Shown here piece after piece: positions 37,867 to 47,327 of a DNA stretch of 64,000 nt. How positions within the stretch are numbered: position 1 is the first letter of the stretch; the number at the start of each line of letters is the position of its first letter. The stretch is taken from assembly GCA_963807675.1 (NCBI GenBank), contig CAWECP010000001.1, positions 62,001-126,000 of the forward strand, in the 5' to 3' direction. Both the position numbers and the translations under genes were made by a program. The notes beneath the pieces were generated by a model. That model was given only the letters and a program-made list of their open reading frames with translations. It did not search any database and was not told the origin of the DNA. The stretch comes from Bog-473 sp963807675 (lineage in GTDB: Bacteria; Actinomycetota; Acidimicrobiia; Acidimicrobiales; RAAP-2).

Positions 37867-38820
37867 TTACGCGGTCGGAGAGGTACCGACTCTGGCATAG
37901 TGGCCCTCCGCCTCAGACCTGCATTCCTTCTCGAGTCGATCGATCGTTGCGTCATCACTGTCTCCGGAGATGGCTTCATTTGCAAACTGTGCCCAGCACA
38001 GATCACCTGAAGCTTTAGCCGACGCTGCAAGCGACGCATAAGCCCACGGCGATGACGGAAGCAGAGAGAGTAGTGACTCCGCTGCGAGTGTCAAGCGGTC
38101 CAACTGCACGCTCGTAGCGTCATTCTGAGCGTCCCTCCCCAGGATCGTGCCAAAGTCAACAGCGTCGATACTGTCTGCAAGGCGTCGGAAACACGCAGGG
38201 ATCGATGCTTTGTACGAACGGCGGTTCTGTCGTCCGACGAGCCAATAGTCATAAAGACCGAGTAATGCGGCAAGAGCTGCGAAAGAGATCACAGCCGTAC
38301 GCGTCCACCACATTGGACTCCCCGTCGTCGCGCTTAGTGGCAGCAAGAGCGAAACAACTAAGACCAAATCTGAAAGCAGAAGGGACAGCACGCCCTCGGC
38401 GGAGGTCTCCCACCGAGAACGAAAGAGGTCCGTCAACTCGGCTGCTTCACTGGGTCGCGGAAACGATGAGCTTGCACGTGAGGTCTCGATCATTCGATCC
38501 GCCGTGGTTTCGTAGCGATTGATCGCGTGATCGAGATCAGCATGCATCCGCACGCTTGCGAAGCCGACGACGAACACAGAAACGCCGAGAAGCCCGACCA
38601 CCAACGTCAGATAATCCGTTGCCGGAAGATTTGTGCTGCTTGCTGAACGTACTGGGCCCAGAATCCAGGGAACACTGGCAGACGCGAGTAGGAGGATGGC
38701 TGCAAGAACAACGCCCCAGGACAAGTAGTCCCCAAACCAACGCTTCAGCCCGGCGAACCAAGCCGACATGCTTCTCGATTGGTAACACGGGCCATTGTGA
38801 GCCGATTTTTGTTCCGCCAC
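37867..38820 (-). CDS. Four-helix membrane protein with cytosolic C-terminal domain
   Basis: 317 residues from GTG 38820, or about 300 from ATG 38769 (MSAWFAGLKRW). Four membrane segments come in two pairs: WGVVLAAILLLASASVPWIL with LTLVVGLLGVSVFVVGFASV, and VLSLLLSDLVLVVSLLLPLS with TAVISFAALAALLGLYDYWL. Between the pairs lies a helical linker of about 50 residues. The C-terminal about 130 residues are soluble and helical (PWAYASLAASAKASGDLCWA), possibly TPR-like. Family not recognised. Its low GC and location within a tRNA island suggest accessory function. The upstream region is cut by an IS at 38950. Confidence 0.65.
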   Translation of the reverse strand: MAEQKSAHNGPCYQSRSMSAWFAGLKRWFGDYLSWGVVLAAILLLASASVPWILGPVRSASSTNLPATDYLTLVVGLLGVSVFVVGFASVRMHADLDHAINRYETTADRMIETSRASSSFPRPSEAAELTDLFRSRWETSAEGVLSLLLSDLVLVVSLLLPLSATTGSPMWWTRTAVISFAALAALLGLYDYWLVGRQNRRSYKASIPACFRRLADSIDAVDFGTILGRDAQNDATSVQLDRLTLAAESLLSLLPSSPWAYASLAASAKASGDLCWAQFANEAISGDSDDATIDRLEKECRSEAEGHYARVGTSPTA

Positions 38821-38949
38821 AAAGGGGATTTTTACCTCAACGATCTGTCCGCCAGGTGCAACCCCGGTCCAACAGCGTCATCAGGTGGGAGTCGACGGAT
38901 CTTGATCAGCGATGGACCGACCGGCAGGCGTCGCGGTCTTGACTTAGTT

Positions 38950-40726
38950 ACTTCGACCTGAAAAAGTCGATGTGAAAAACGCTCGCGACCAGCGCGTTCG
39001 TGTTGGCAGGGTGCTCGCGTTCGGGCCCGAATGAGACAACGATGGCCCCGTCCCTCTTGCCGGAGTGAACGGAGCCATCGTGTTGCGCACCAAGGTAGAC
39101 CCCCAGCCGACCCTGTGGGAGGCAATCCTGCCGCCCGAGTTCTTGGCCCTTCCACCAGGACTCGAACAGATAGATCGCCTGCTCGACGACCCGGTCTTCT
39201 TCGAGCCCTTTGTCCCGTTCTTCGACCCGCTGATCGGCCGGCCGTCCATCCCGATCGAGACCTACCTGCGCATGATGGTTTTGCGTTTCAGGTACCGGCT
39301 CGGTTTCGAGACGCTCTGTGCCGAGGTGACCGACTCGCTGGCTTGGCGACGCTTCTGTCGCATTGGACTCACCGATGCCGTGCCACATCCGAGCACGTTG
39401 ATGAAGATCACCACGCGCTGTGGGGAAGGCGCCGTCGAGCGGCTGAACGAGGCCCTGCTGGCCAAGGCGAATGCAGCCAAAGTCGTGCGACTCGACAAGG
39501 TCCGCGCCGACACGACTGTCGTCCCGGCGAATGTCGCCTATCCGACCGACTCGGGTCTGCTCGCCAAAGGGGTGGCCAAGCTCACCAAGACCGTGGCCGC
39601 CATCAAGGCCGCCGGTCTGGCCCGGCGCACGCGCTTTCGGGACCGCACGCGCTCGGTGCGCCGACGGGCCCATCAGATCGCGGCCTGGCTCAGAAGGCGC
39701 AGCGGGGAGGCCAAGGACGAGGTGCTCGTCTTGACCGGCGAGTTGGCCACCATCGCCGAAGCGAGCATCAAAGACGCCCAGGTCGTGGCCATCAACGCCC
39801 GCCGGGCGTTGCGCCGGGCCGGCGCGGGAGCCTCGGGCAGGGCGACGTCGCTCGTCTCAGAGCTCGAGCGCACCATCACCGTCCTCGATCAGATCGTGGC
39901 CCAGACCCGCACCCGTCTCGGCGGCGAGGTCCCGGACGGATCGACGCGCATTGTCTCGCTCCACGACACCGACGCCCGTCCCATCGCCAAAGGACGACTG
40001 GGCAAGCCGGTCGAGTTCGGTTTCAAGGCGCAGGTCACCGACAACATCGACGGCATCGTGCTCGACCACAACGTCGAGATGGGCAACCCACCCGACGCAC
40101 CGATGCTCGGAGCGGCCATCGGCCGCATCAAGAAGAGGTTCTCCAAGGTGCCCAGAGCTGCCACCGCCGATCGGGGCTATGGGGAGGCCAAGGTCGAGGA
40201 CGAGCTGCACGGCCTCGGCGTCACCCATGTCGCCATCCCGCGCAAGGGACGCCCCGGCGCCCAGCGCCAGGCGATCGAGTCGTCGCGTCGCTTCACCAAG
40301 CTCGTCAAGTGGCGCACAGGGTCGGAGGGGCGCATCTCGCATCTCAAGCACTCCTGGGGCTGGGACCGCACGAGGATCGATGGCATCGACGGCGCGCGCA
40401 CGTGGTGCGGTTGGGGTGTCTTGGCCCATAACGCCACCAAGATCGCCGCGCTGATTGACGAGCGTGAGACGGCGCACGAACCGACTCCTTCGAGGCCGCA
40501 ACGACCGAGGACTGCCACTGGACCACCAGAACGCCCTCCACCACCGCGAAAACCAGTGCCTGCCTGATCTCGCCCCGTTCCTCTCCTGTCGCGCCCCTGA
40601 GTCGGAAACGGCTCGGAAACGGGGTCAAAAGCGACCAGAGAGGTCGAGGCGAGGGCTCACGGGCCAACGCGGCGGTTATTCAGGACAGCTGGGAAATCGC
40701 ACCAAACGGCTTTTTCAGGTCGAAGT
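38950..40726 (+). mobile_element. IS element with 17-bp perfect inverted repeats
   Basis: The termini are ACTTCGACCTGAAAAAG at 38950-38966 and its exact reverse complement at 40710-40726, giving 1777 bp around one transposase gene. AGTT at 38946-38949 directly precedes the left end. The same AGTT occurs at 44162-44165, just where a group II intron that abuts the right end would finish, so it may be the target duplication. Confidence 0.85.
39065..40567 (+). CDS. Transposase with DUF772 N-terminus and DDE domain
   Basis: 500 residues. The N-terminus (FFEPFVPFFDPLIGRPSIPI, LRFRYRLGFETLCAEV) is a DUF772 domain. Catalytic-core segments include RADTTVVPANVAYPTDSG, ATADRGYGEAK and TGSEGRISHLKHSWGWDRT, supplying the DDE residues. 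A long coiled-coil insertion lies between the first and second Asp. It belongs with IS5-like or ISNCY-type elements. The Pro-rich C-terminal tail is unusual but in frame. The gene appears intact, so the element could be active. Confidence 0.88.
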   Translation: MNGAIVLRTKVDPQPTLWEAILPPEFLALPPGLEQIDRLLDDPVFFEPFVPFFDPLIGRPSIPIETYLRMMVLRFRYRLGFETLCAEVTDSLAWRRFCRIGLTDAVPHPSTLMKITTRCGEGAVERLNEALLAKANAAKVVRLDKVRADTTVVPANVAYPTDSGLLAKGVAKLTKTVAAIKAAGLARRTRFRDRTRSVRRRAHQIAAWLRRRSGEAKDEVLVLTGELATIAEASIKDAQVVAINARRALRRAGAGASGRATSLVSELERTITVLDQIVAQTRTRLGGEVPDGSTRIVSLHDTDARPIAKGRLGKPVEFGFKAQVTDNIDGIVLDHNVEMGNPPDAPMLGAAIGRIKKRFSKVPRAATADRGYGEAKVEDELHGLGVTHVAIPRKGRPGAQRQAIESSRRFTKLVKWRTGSEGRISHLKHSWGWDRTRIDGIDGARTWCGWGVLAHNATKIAALIDERETAHEPTPSRPQRPRTATGPPERPPPPRKPVPA

Positions 40727-41307
40727 GTGCGTCCAGTAGCTCGGGCGCCAAGAGAGAAAGGAGTCCGTCGTGACGTAACCGAGCGCCAAGCTCAGGGTAG
40801 CCAGCCGGTGCAAGTCCGGTCCGGGGAGACGCCAGGGTCCCTCGGTAGCGCGGCTCCCGGCGTCGATCGAGAGGTCGGCGTCGAAGCGGAGCAACGACAC
40901 TCCATAGAGGGGGTGGCAACTGGCCGGTCCGCAGCATCAAGCGAAGTCTGCGGCGTCGTCATGAAAACCCCCGCCGCAAGCGGGGACCAAGGGAGAGCCG
41001 AGCCGCCACTTCAACGGCGAAGGCCACGGACGGCATCAGAGATCCTGGAGCGGATGCCCATGAACTCCCCGGCGTATGGGACGTGGAACGGTCAGAAGGT
41101 TGTCCTGGGAACTGGAGAGAGCCTCCTCGGCCCGCCCCTGCGGGGACGGAGCGTGCCCACCTATAACCGGCGACCCCGGGAAACGGTCGAGCGGCCGAGA
41201 GGCAGTCGGAGGGGGTCGTAGTAGTGCCGAGGGGAAGGACAACACAACCTTCCCGGAGCGAAGGGCCCCTGCTTCATCGATGCACATGTCTATAGGGAGG
41301 AGTTCTG

Positions 41308-42654
41308 ATGAGTGCCCAATCGGCTAGGTCAGTCAGCCAGACCGATGGTCTGGACCCAACTCGTGCCCTGCAGCGTGTGCTTTACCGCAGTGCCAAGCAG
41401 GACCGTAGCCGTCGTTTCCATGCCCTCTTCGGCCACGTCGCCCGCAGCGACGTTCTGGCCAGGGCGTGGGGTGAGGTCCGCGCAAACCGAGGGGCTCCGG
41501 GCGTCGACGGTGTCAGCATCGACGATGTGGAGGAGTCCGGAGTTGGCGGCTTCTTGAACCAGCTCGCCCAGACGTTGACGGACGGCACCTATCGTCCGGC
41601 ACCGCTGCGGCGGGTCTACATCCCCAAGGCAGGGGAGACGGCGCAAACTGCGTCAAGGCCCCTGTCGATCCCAACCGTCCGTGACCGTGTGGTCATGGCG
41701 GCGGCCAAGATCGTGCTCGAACCCATCTTCGAGTCCGATTTCTTCCCGACCAGCTTCGGGTTCCGCCCCAAGCGTTCGGCCCACATGGCTTGCGAAGCCA
41801 TCAGGGTCGAGGTCAACCGGGGGGCCGACTGGGTGCTTGACGCTGACCTGAGCAATTGTTTTGGGAGCATCGACCACGACGCCTTGATGGCACAGGTGGC
41901 CAAGAGAGTGTCGGACCGGAAAATGCTCAAACTGCTTCGGGGTTGGCTCCGGGTGGGGGTACTGGAAAACGGGGTGGTCACCGACAGTGTGGCCGGGACC
42001 CCGCAGGGGTCTCCGATTTCCCCGCTGCTCGCTAATGTCGCACTCAACGTTCTCGACGAGCATTGGGCGACAACAGGTCGGCGGATCGGGGTGTTGGTGA
42101 AGTACGCCGACGACCTCGTCGTCATCTGTCCGACACGTCGACGGGCCGAAGAGGCCCGACGGCGCGTGGTGCAGGTCCTGGCTCCGTTGGGGCTCCAGCT
42201 GAACCCCGACAAGACCAAGATTGCCTGCCTCACCGCCGGGACAGAAGGCTTTGACTTTCTCGGGTTCCACCATCACAAGGTGGAGTCGTGGAAGACGCGG
42301 GGTCGTTGGTATCTCCAGCGGTGGCCGTCGAGACGGGCCATGGCATCGGTGCGGGCAAAGATCCGTGCCGCCACGGACCGTCGCTTCGCAGGAGTTCCAC
42401 TCGAGGTGATCGCAGCCAACTTGAACCGTGTTCTGCGGGGATGGACGGCGTACTTTCGTTACGGCAACTCGTCACGGAAGTTCCGGATCATCGACAGCTA
42501 CCTCCACGAACGATTCGCCATCTTGGCCAGCACCAAGCACGGACAGCCCGGCAGGAACTGGACCAACCGCTTTGATTGGGGTTGGTTCAGCACCCTGCCG
42601 GTGTATCGCCTCAGCGGAAAGGTGCGCTACGGGACCGCGCATGCCTGGCGGTGA
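41308..42654 (+). CDS. ltrA: Group II intron reverse transcriptase/maturase
   Basis: 448 residues. RT motifs in order: NRGAPGVDGVSIDD, RPLSIPTVRDRVV, DADLSNCFGSIDH, GTPQGSPISPLLANVALN, the catalytic VKYADDLVVI, and LGLQLNPDKTKI with DFLGFHHHK. The C-terminal domain (RVLRGWTAYFRYGNSS) is the group II maturase domain X type. No HNH endonuclease follows. The ORF is intact. It assists splicing and retrohoming of the surrounding intron. Confidence 0.95.
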   Translation: MSAQSARSVSQTDGLDPTRALQRVLYRSAKQDRSRRFHALFGHVARSDVLARAWGEVRANRGAPGVDGVSIDDVEESGVGGFLNQLAQTLTDGTYRPAPLRRVYIPKAGETAQTASRPLSIPTVRDRVVMAAAKIVLEPIFESDFFPTSFGFRPKRSAHMACEAIRVEVNRGADWVLDADLSNCFGSIDHDALMAQVAKRVSDRKMLKLLRGWLRVGVLENGVVTDSVAGTPQGSPISPLLANVALNVLDEHWATTGRRIGVLVKYADDLVVICPTRRRAEEARRRVVQVLAPLGLQLNPDKTKIACLTAGTEGFDFLGFHHHKVESWKTRGRWYLQRWPSRRAMASVRAKIRAATDRRFAGVPLEVIAANLNRVLRGWTAYFRYGNSSRKFRIIDSYLHERFAILASTKHGQPGRNWTNRFDWGWFSTLPVYRLSGKVRYGTAHAWR

Positions 42655-42666
42655 ACGATGTCGGGA

Positions 42667-42698
42667 AGCCGGATGAGGGAGAACTTCATGTCCGGTTT
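42667..42698 (+). ncRNA. Group II intron domain V
   Basis: AGCCGGATGAGGGAGAACTT followed by CATGTCCGGTTT folds into the short hairpin of domain V, with the catalytic AGC at its 5' base and a GAGA-type tetraloop. It begins 12 bases after the maturase stop, the expected place. A stem-loop (GGCCGCT...AGCGGTC) downstream could belong to domain VI. Confidence 0.7.
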
Positions 42699-42843
42699 GA
42701 TAGGGGGCCGCTGGCGAAGCGGTCGCTCACGGCGAGGTGGAAGACGCACCCCAAGGGAAACTGAGGGGACTGAGCTCACCACGACCTACAAGCGAACGAC
42801 CAGCCAGCGGCCTGAATCGCCCTGGGTCTGATGGAGGCTCGTT

Positions 42844-43755
42844 CTATTGGTTTCCAAGCCCCGGTAGGGCCGGCTGTTGGGCAGCGTAGAACGCTGCTTC
42901 GAACTCCGCTGGTGGAATGTCGCCGCAGTAGCCGTGCAGGCGCTCCTCGTTGAACCAGTGCACCCACGACAGCGTGGCGAGCTCGAGATGGCTCACGTCG
43001 TCCCAGCCGTTGGTGTCGGGACCGTAGACGCACTCGGTCTTGTAGAGGCCGTTGATCGCCTCGGCCAGGGCGTTGTCGAACGAATCAGCCACCGTGCCGA
43101 TGCTCGGACGCGCTCCGATCTCGTCGAGGCGCTCGGTGAAGCGCACGGAGGTGAACTGGCTTCCGGCGTCCGAATGCGTCACCAGGCCGGCAAAGCGACC
43201 GGCTTGGCGGGAACTCCTCGCCATCTCGAGCGCGTCGAGCACCATGTCGGTCCGCATGTGCGCCGCGACGCGCCAACCCACGATCATCCGGCTGAACGCG
43301 TCGGTGATGAAGCACACGTAGGCCATCCCCGTTCTCGTCGGCACATAGGTCAGATCCGTGACCCACAAGCCGTTGGGATGCGCGGCCGAGAAGTCGCGCT
43401 TGACGAGGTCGGGCGGCCGGGCGGCGTCGGGGTCAGATCGGGTGGTAAAGATCCGCTTGCGACACTTGGACACCCCGCGAAGGCCCAGCTCACGCATGAG
43501 GCGGGCCACCTGGTCCCGGCCGATGTCGTGGCCGGCTCGGCGGGCGGCGAGCCAGAGCTTGTGGGCGCCGTAGACCTTGCGGTTCGTGGTCCAGAGCACG
43601 AAGAGGATGTTCTTGAGCACGGCGTCTCGCAGGGCGCGTGGGGACGGCTGGCGCGACTTGGCCGCGTAGTAGGTGCTCGGGGCCACCCGCAATGCCTTGC
43701 AGATGGGCTCGACCCCGAGCGTTTCGCGGTGTTCGTCGATGAACGACACCATCAC
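42844..43755 (-). CDS. IS3-family transposase OrfB (DDE integrase)
   Basis: 303 residues with an HTH_21 N-terminus (YGAHKLWLAARRAGHDIGRD) and an rve integrase core. The DDE residues lie in WVTDLTYVPTRTG, LVTHSDAGSQFTS and NALAEAINGLYKTE. The typical C-terminus WVHWFNEERLHGYCGDIPPA is present and the frame is complete. Confidence 0.95.
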   Translation of the reverse strand: MMVSFIDEHRETLGVEPICKALRVAPSTYYAAKSRQPSPRALRDAVLKNILFVLWTTNRKVYGAHKLWLAARRAGHDIGRDQVARLMRELGLRGVSKCRKRIFTTRSDPDAARPPDLVKRDFSAAHPNGLWVTDLTYVPTRTGMAYVCFITDAFSRMIVGWRVAAHMRTDMVLDALEMARSSRQAGRFAGLVTHSDAGSQFTSVRFTERLDEIGARPSIGTVADSFDNALAEAINGLYKTECVYGPDTNGWDDVSHLELATLSWVHWFNEERLHGYCGDIPPAEFEAAFYAAQQPALPGLGNQ

Positions 43756-44096
43756 CGCGGTGGGCGGTCGAGCTCCGCCTGGGCGAAATACGCCGAGGCC
43801 TTGCGCAGAATCTCGTTCGCCCGCCGGAGCTCTTTGACCTCCTGTTCGAGCTCCTTGATCCGCCTGGCGTCCTCGCTGGTGGTCCCGTCCTTCACTCCGC
43901 CGTCGATGTCGGCCTGGTTGACCCAGGCCCGCACGGACTCGACTCCGTAGCCGAGCTGCTTGGCCACGCGGGCGACGGTCCCCTGGTCCGTCCCGAGCTC
44001 AGTGCGGAGCTGGCGGACCAGACGGACGGCTTGCTCTCTCTCAGCGGGTGTGTAGCGCCGCGTGGACGGCTTCCCTGGAATCTTCTCTGTTGGCAT
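43752..44096 (-). CDS. IS3-family transposase OrfA
   Basis: 114 residues: a helix-turn-helix (RRYTPAEREQAVRLVRQL ... VARVAKQLGYGVESVRAWV) followed by a leucine-zipper coiled coil (DARRIKELEQEVKELRRANE, ILRKASAYFAQAE), the standard IS3 OrfA. It overlaps OrfB by 4 bp (GTGA); a fused OrfAB could arise by -1 frameshifting, though no clear slippery site is seen. Confidence 0.93.
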   Translation of the reverse strand: MPTEKIPGKPSTRRYTPAEREQAVRLVRQLRTELGTDQGTVARVAKQLGYGVESVRAWVNQADIDGGVKDGTTSEDARRIKELEQEVKELRRANEILRKASAYFAQAELDRPPR

Positions 44097-44371
44097 GACT
44101 CCATCTTCCTTTCAAAGGTATGGAGCCTCCAAGGAACCCAGGGCGATTCAGCCTACCTCACAGTTAGGTTAGGGCTCAGTCGCCGGGGACGCTGTGGGCG
44201 CTCGTTGACGGTCGGTCCATCACCCACCATTAGGGACGCTGCGGGACTCCGCTCTATCCGTTTCCTCGCTAAGCCTCCGGCTTCCCCTTGACCAACCTGG
44301 CGCTCCAAATGAGAGGCAGGAGTCGAGATGGGAACTCGTTCCAAACTTGTTCCACACAACTCGCTACTTAC

Positions 44372-45433
44372 TTATGGGCCAGAATCAGCCAGCACCCACA
44401 CCTGCTTCAAGGGAACCTTCTCGCGGATTGCGTCGGGCAACTTCTCGTAGCTGGCGAGCACAGCATCGATGACATCCTGTGCCTCCCAAAGCGTCACACG
44501 CATGTGCGCGTTCTGCATCTGGCTTTGTCCCGCTTTGGAGAGTCCTCCCCAAGAGACCAACAATCCCTGGTCAGCCCCATACTGGTTCATCGCGCCATGG
44601 AGCTGCTGCATGACCTCGCTCCCAACTTTGTTACCGGATTTCACCTGTACGAGCAGGACTGGAGGATCAAGGCCGAGGAGGCCGCGTCCAGCCATGATGT
44701 CGACACCACCATCGGCTCCCGGTGGAGACTTGTGGCAAACGAACCCTTCAATCTCTAGGAGCGCCGCTACAAGGTCAGCCAGTCCATGGCCGGCGAATTC
44801 CTCGGCCAGTTTGGTCTGAATCTGTGCCTGGGACTGTTCTTCAATATCGGGTGAAGCCTCGGGCTCATCGACCGCTTCGCTCGATAGAGAACCTGGTGAT
44901 GCGGCATGCACCTGGCCGTTGGCGGCAACTGCCAATTGGCCAGGGTCCTTCCCGTGCTCCAATAGGTACTCAAGTCGTGCGATTGCGTTGTGCTTGCTTG
45001 GGGCGAACACCGTTAACGCACTTCCCAGGATGAAGAGCAGGTCCTGCTTGACGGAGCTCTTGGGAATATCCGTGACCTTCCAGTCGACACCGATCACGTG
45101 ACGTCGGCTCGGGTCCGCTTCGTCAGCCAGATACTTGTATTTGTCAGTGACTCGACCGAGCGCGATCTCTTTCGTTGTCTTTAGTGGCAATACCATGAGA
45201 TCACCAATCTCGATCCGATTGCTAAGCGCCCAAAGTTGTCCGGTGTAATTAGCAACGGCCGCCTCTTTGCCTGCCGGCAACTTGTTCGCGACGAACGCCG
45301 CTAGCTCGTCTCTCGACGTGTAGGACGACAAATCTGGGAATTCAGTCCACCCGGTTCCGGCGTAGCCATTGTCCAGCACCCAAGCTTCCCGTTCACCATG
45401 CTTTCCGGAACGTACGACCCAGGCTGTAGCCAT
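44372..45433 (-). CDS. Mrr-like restriction endonuclease
   Basis: About 353 residues from ATG 45433. The C-terminal domain (about 210-350) is an Mrr_cat nuclease: LLEIEGFVCHKSPPGADGG carries the first catalytic Asp region (PPGADGGVDI) and LLVQVKSGNKVGSEVM the QxK motif. The N-terminal domain (WVVRSGKHGEREAWVLDNGY ... IGDLMVLPLKTTKEIALGRV) resembles the PUA/EVE-like modules of modification-dependent nucleases. It could therefore cut modified foreign DNA. No methylase is adjacent. The frame is open to 45676, but that extension enters the neighbouring IS. Confidence 0.85.
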   Translation of the reverse strand: MATAWVVRSGKHGEREAWVLDNGYAGTGWTEFPDLSSYTSRDELAAFVANKLPAGKEAAVANYTGQLWALSNRIEIGDLMVLPLKTTKEIALGRVTDKYKYLADEADPSRRHVIGVDWKVTDIPKSSVKQDLLFILGSALTVFAPSKHNAIARLEYLLEHGKDPGQLAVAANGQVHAASPGSLSSEAVDEPEASPDIEEQSQAQIQTKLAEEFAGHGLADLVAALLEIEGFVCHKSPPGADGGVDIMAGRGLLGLDPPVLLVQVKSGNKVGSEVMQQLHGAMNQYGADQGLLVSWGGLSKAGQSQMQNAHMRVTLWEAQDVIDAVLASYEKLPDAIREKVPLKQVWVLADSGP

Positions 45434-45557
45434 CGCTAATTGCTTAATCTCAATCGCCGGAGCAGGCAAGAGATCGACGACCCCTAGTTCGAAGCGAACT
45501 CCGTTCGTCGAGACCTTTGCTCCCTTGTCTAAGCTTTCGATTAAACCCTGACTCAGT

Positions 45558-46906
45558 TCACGCGGCCTTCTTGACCGCTGGATATCGCTTTCTGGGCGGT
45601 TTTCGGGTTCCTTTGGGCCGGCCGGGTCCTGGGGTCGAGGATTTCGGTGGATGGGCGGGTGTGCCAATCGTTGCACGCAGTCGACGAAATCCTCTGCGCA
45701 CTCGCGCCGGGGTCAGCTTCTCCGGATCGGACTTCGGTTCCCACGGGAGCCGGAGATCGTCGACGAGTTGGCGAGCAAGTCGAAGTTGCGTGTAGGCGGC
45801 GATCACCAACCAGGTCCAGCGATCGGCTTGTTCGGGCATCTGCAGCGACGGTGTCGTCCATCCGAGCGTCCCTTGACGAAGCGGAACGTGTGCTCGATGT
45901 CGAACCTGCGCAGGTAGGCCCGCCAACACAGATCGAGGTCGGGTTCACCGGTCCCCGACCACCACAGCCACAGCGTCTTCTTGATGCGTCCCGTCGGTTT
46001 CGGGAGGTGCTCGACTTCGACTCTGATCACGCTTCCTTTGACGATGGGTGGTTCGTCACAGTCGCGCCAGCGTCCCCGACCGTGCAGCCTTGGATGCAGA
46101 CCGTGCCAGGCCGTCACCATCACCTTCCCGTAGCGGTGGTTGTGGGCGAGGAGCTCGGCGTCAGGGACGGGCCAGGTCTTTTCGTCGGACAATTCGAAGC
46201 GCGGCCCGTGACGCCGGGGGCGACCCCTGGTGCCCGACGTACGTGGCGCTGGATCGGGGTGGAAGACCCGGGTCGAGGCGATCCGCACCAGCACGTCGGC
46301 CCGGGTGTCGGCCAGCCCATGGCCGAGGGCGATGCCGTCATAGCCGGCATCGAAGACGAACAGGGGAATGTCGCCGTCATCGCCCAGCAGGTCGACGAGT
46401 CCCTGCACCTGCTCGAGCGTGGCCGTCGGTGCATCCATCGACGGTGTGATGCGCAGGGCATCGAGCGGGGCGGTCCAGCTGTCGGAGTCCCAGTTCAACT
46501 GGCTGATCCACTGGTAGGACCATCCGGCCACGATCGGCTGTCCGGCCGAGTGCTTGGAGGCCGAGTAGTGGAAACCCCGTCGGGGCTGCACTCGGCGTCG
46601 CAGCGATCCCAGGTCGAGGCATCGACCGCGAAGACCAGGGGCCACGCTGCTGGACGGTGCGCGACCAAGAGTTCGCGCGAACCCGGCCGCGTCCACGTCT
46701 CCGCCGGCCAGGGCCTTGTAGAGACTGCCGTGCGATCGGCGGAATTCCGGTTCGAGGCTGAGCGAGGGCACCGACCCCACCGGTGCGGGCGAGCACAGCA
46801 GCGCATCGCAGAGTTCGAACAGGGCGTCACCCCATGGTGCCAAGCAGCGATGAAACGAGGAGCGGAACCCCTGCAGCTCCTCGGTGGCAGGATCAGGGAG
46901 TCTCAT
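45558..46906 (-). pseudogene. NF041680-type (IS701/IS4-like) transposase, frameshifted
   Basis: About 450 residues in two frames. The first (from ATG 46906) has a DDE core with LFVFDAGYDGIALGHGL and ends in RRFDIEHTFRFVKG; the second continues GTLGWTTPSLQMPEQADRWT, then TQLRLARQLVDDLRLPWE, and ends KKAA at 45558. One base is missing from a G run at about 45882 (AAGGGACG for AAGGGGACG). The conserved arrangement RFDIEHTFRF...LGWTTP...EQADRW is what I recall for this family. Confidence 0.8.
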
Positions 46907-46968
46907 TCAGACAGTATGCTTACTGTCTGCTCTCGGATGAGGGATGCTGGCTTTGAACAAGGAGTGGC

Positions 46969-47327
46969 ATGGCACGGATGACCGTCGAGGAGCGGCTGGA
47001 AGAGTACGACCGACGACACCGAGAGTTGGCTGCCCAGATCGCCAGATCGGCATCGTCGCCGCCGGGAGCGTCACCCGCCGGTTCACCCGTTGCACATCGG
47101 TCGGGATGCCGGTGCAACGCGGACCCGCCCACGCCGCACGGTCCCTACTGGCAATGGACTGCGAAGGTCAATGGCAAGACCGTGACCAAGCGACTGACAG
47201 ACCGGAAGCGCGGCTCTATCGAGAGTGGATCGGCAACGACCGCCGCATCCGTGCCCTGCTCGATCAGATCCGCAAAGTGGACGCCAAGGCCGCCGAACTT
47301 CTGTTGAAGGAAGCCGTCAACGGGTAG
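46969..47327 (+). pseudogene. DUF6788-like IS accessory protein, frameshifted
   Basis: The start MARMTVEERLEEYDRRHREL, the cysteine segment SGCRCNADPPTPHGPYWQWT, AKVNGKTVTKRL and, one frame over, YREWIGNDRRIRALLDQI match a small protein that commonly travels with transposases. At least one base is missing at about 47203 (ccggaag), and another pair of compensating indels probably lies between the helix and the Cys motif, where a neighbouring frame reads IGIVAAGSVTRRFTRC. The function is unknown; the Cys cluster suggests metal binding. Confidence 0.65.

Larger units (their letters stand above)
42813..44150 (-). mobile_element. IS3-family insertion sequence with 3-bp target duplication
   Basis: The ends are TGAATCGCCCTGGGT at 42813 and its inverted counterpart finishing at 44150; similarity continues imperfectly for about 28 bp (...GGAGGCTC). 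GCC flanks both sides (42810-42812 and 44151-44153), the 3-bp duplication expected for IS3 elements. Both transposase frames are intact, so insertion may be recent. It sits between intron domain V and the likely intron 3' end. Confidence 0.9.
40727..44161 (+). mobile_element. Group II intron (with an IS3 element inside its 3' part)
   Basis: It begins with the canonical GTGCG directly after the IS right end, followed by about 580 bp of ribozyme 5' domains, a reverse-transcriptase ORF and a domain V. A candidate EBS1 (ACTTC, 41008-41012) can pair with the last five bases before the intron (GAAGT). The 3' boundary is inferred: removing the IS3 element joins ...GCGG to CCTACCTCAC, which ends in AY and is followed by AGTT, matching the base quartet left of the IS. 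Without that inference the end is uncertain and could lie near 42750-42775. Confidence 0.6.
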
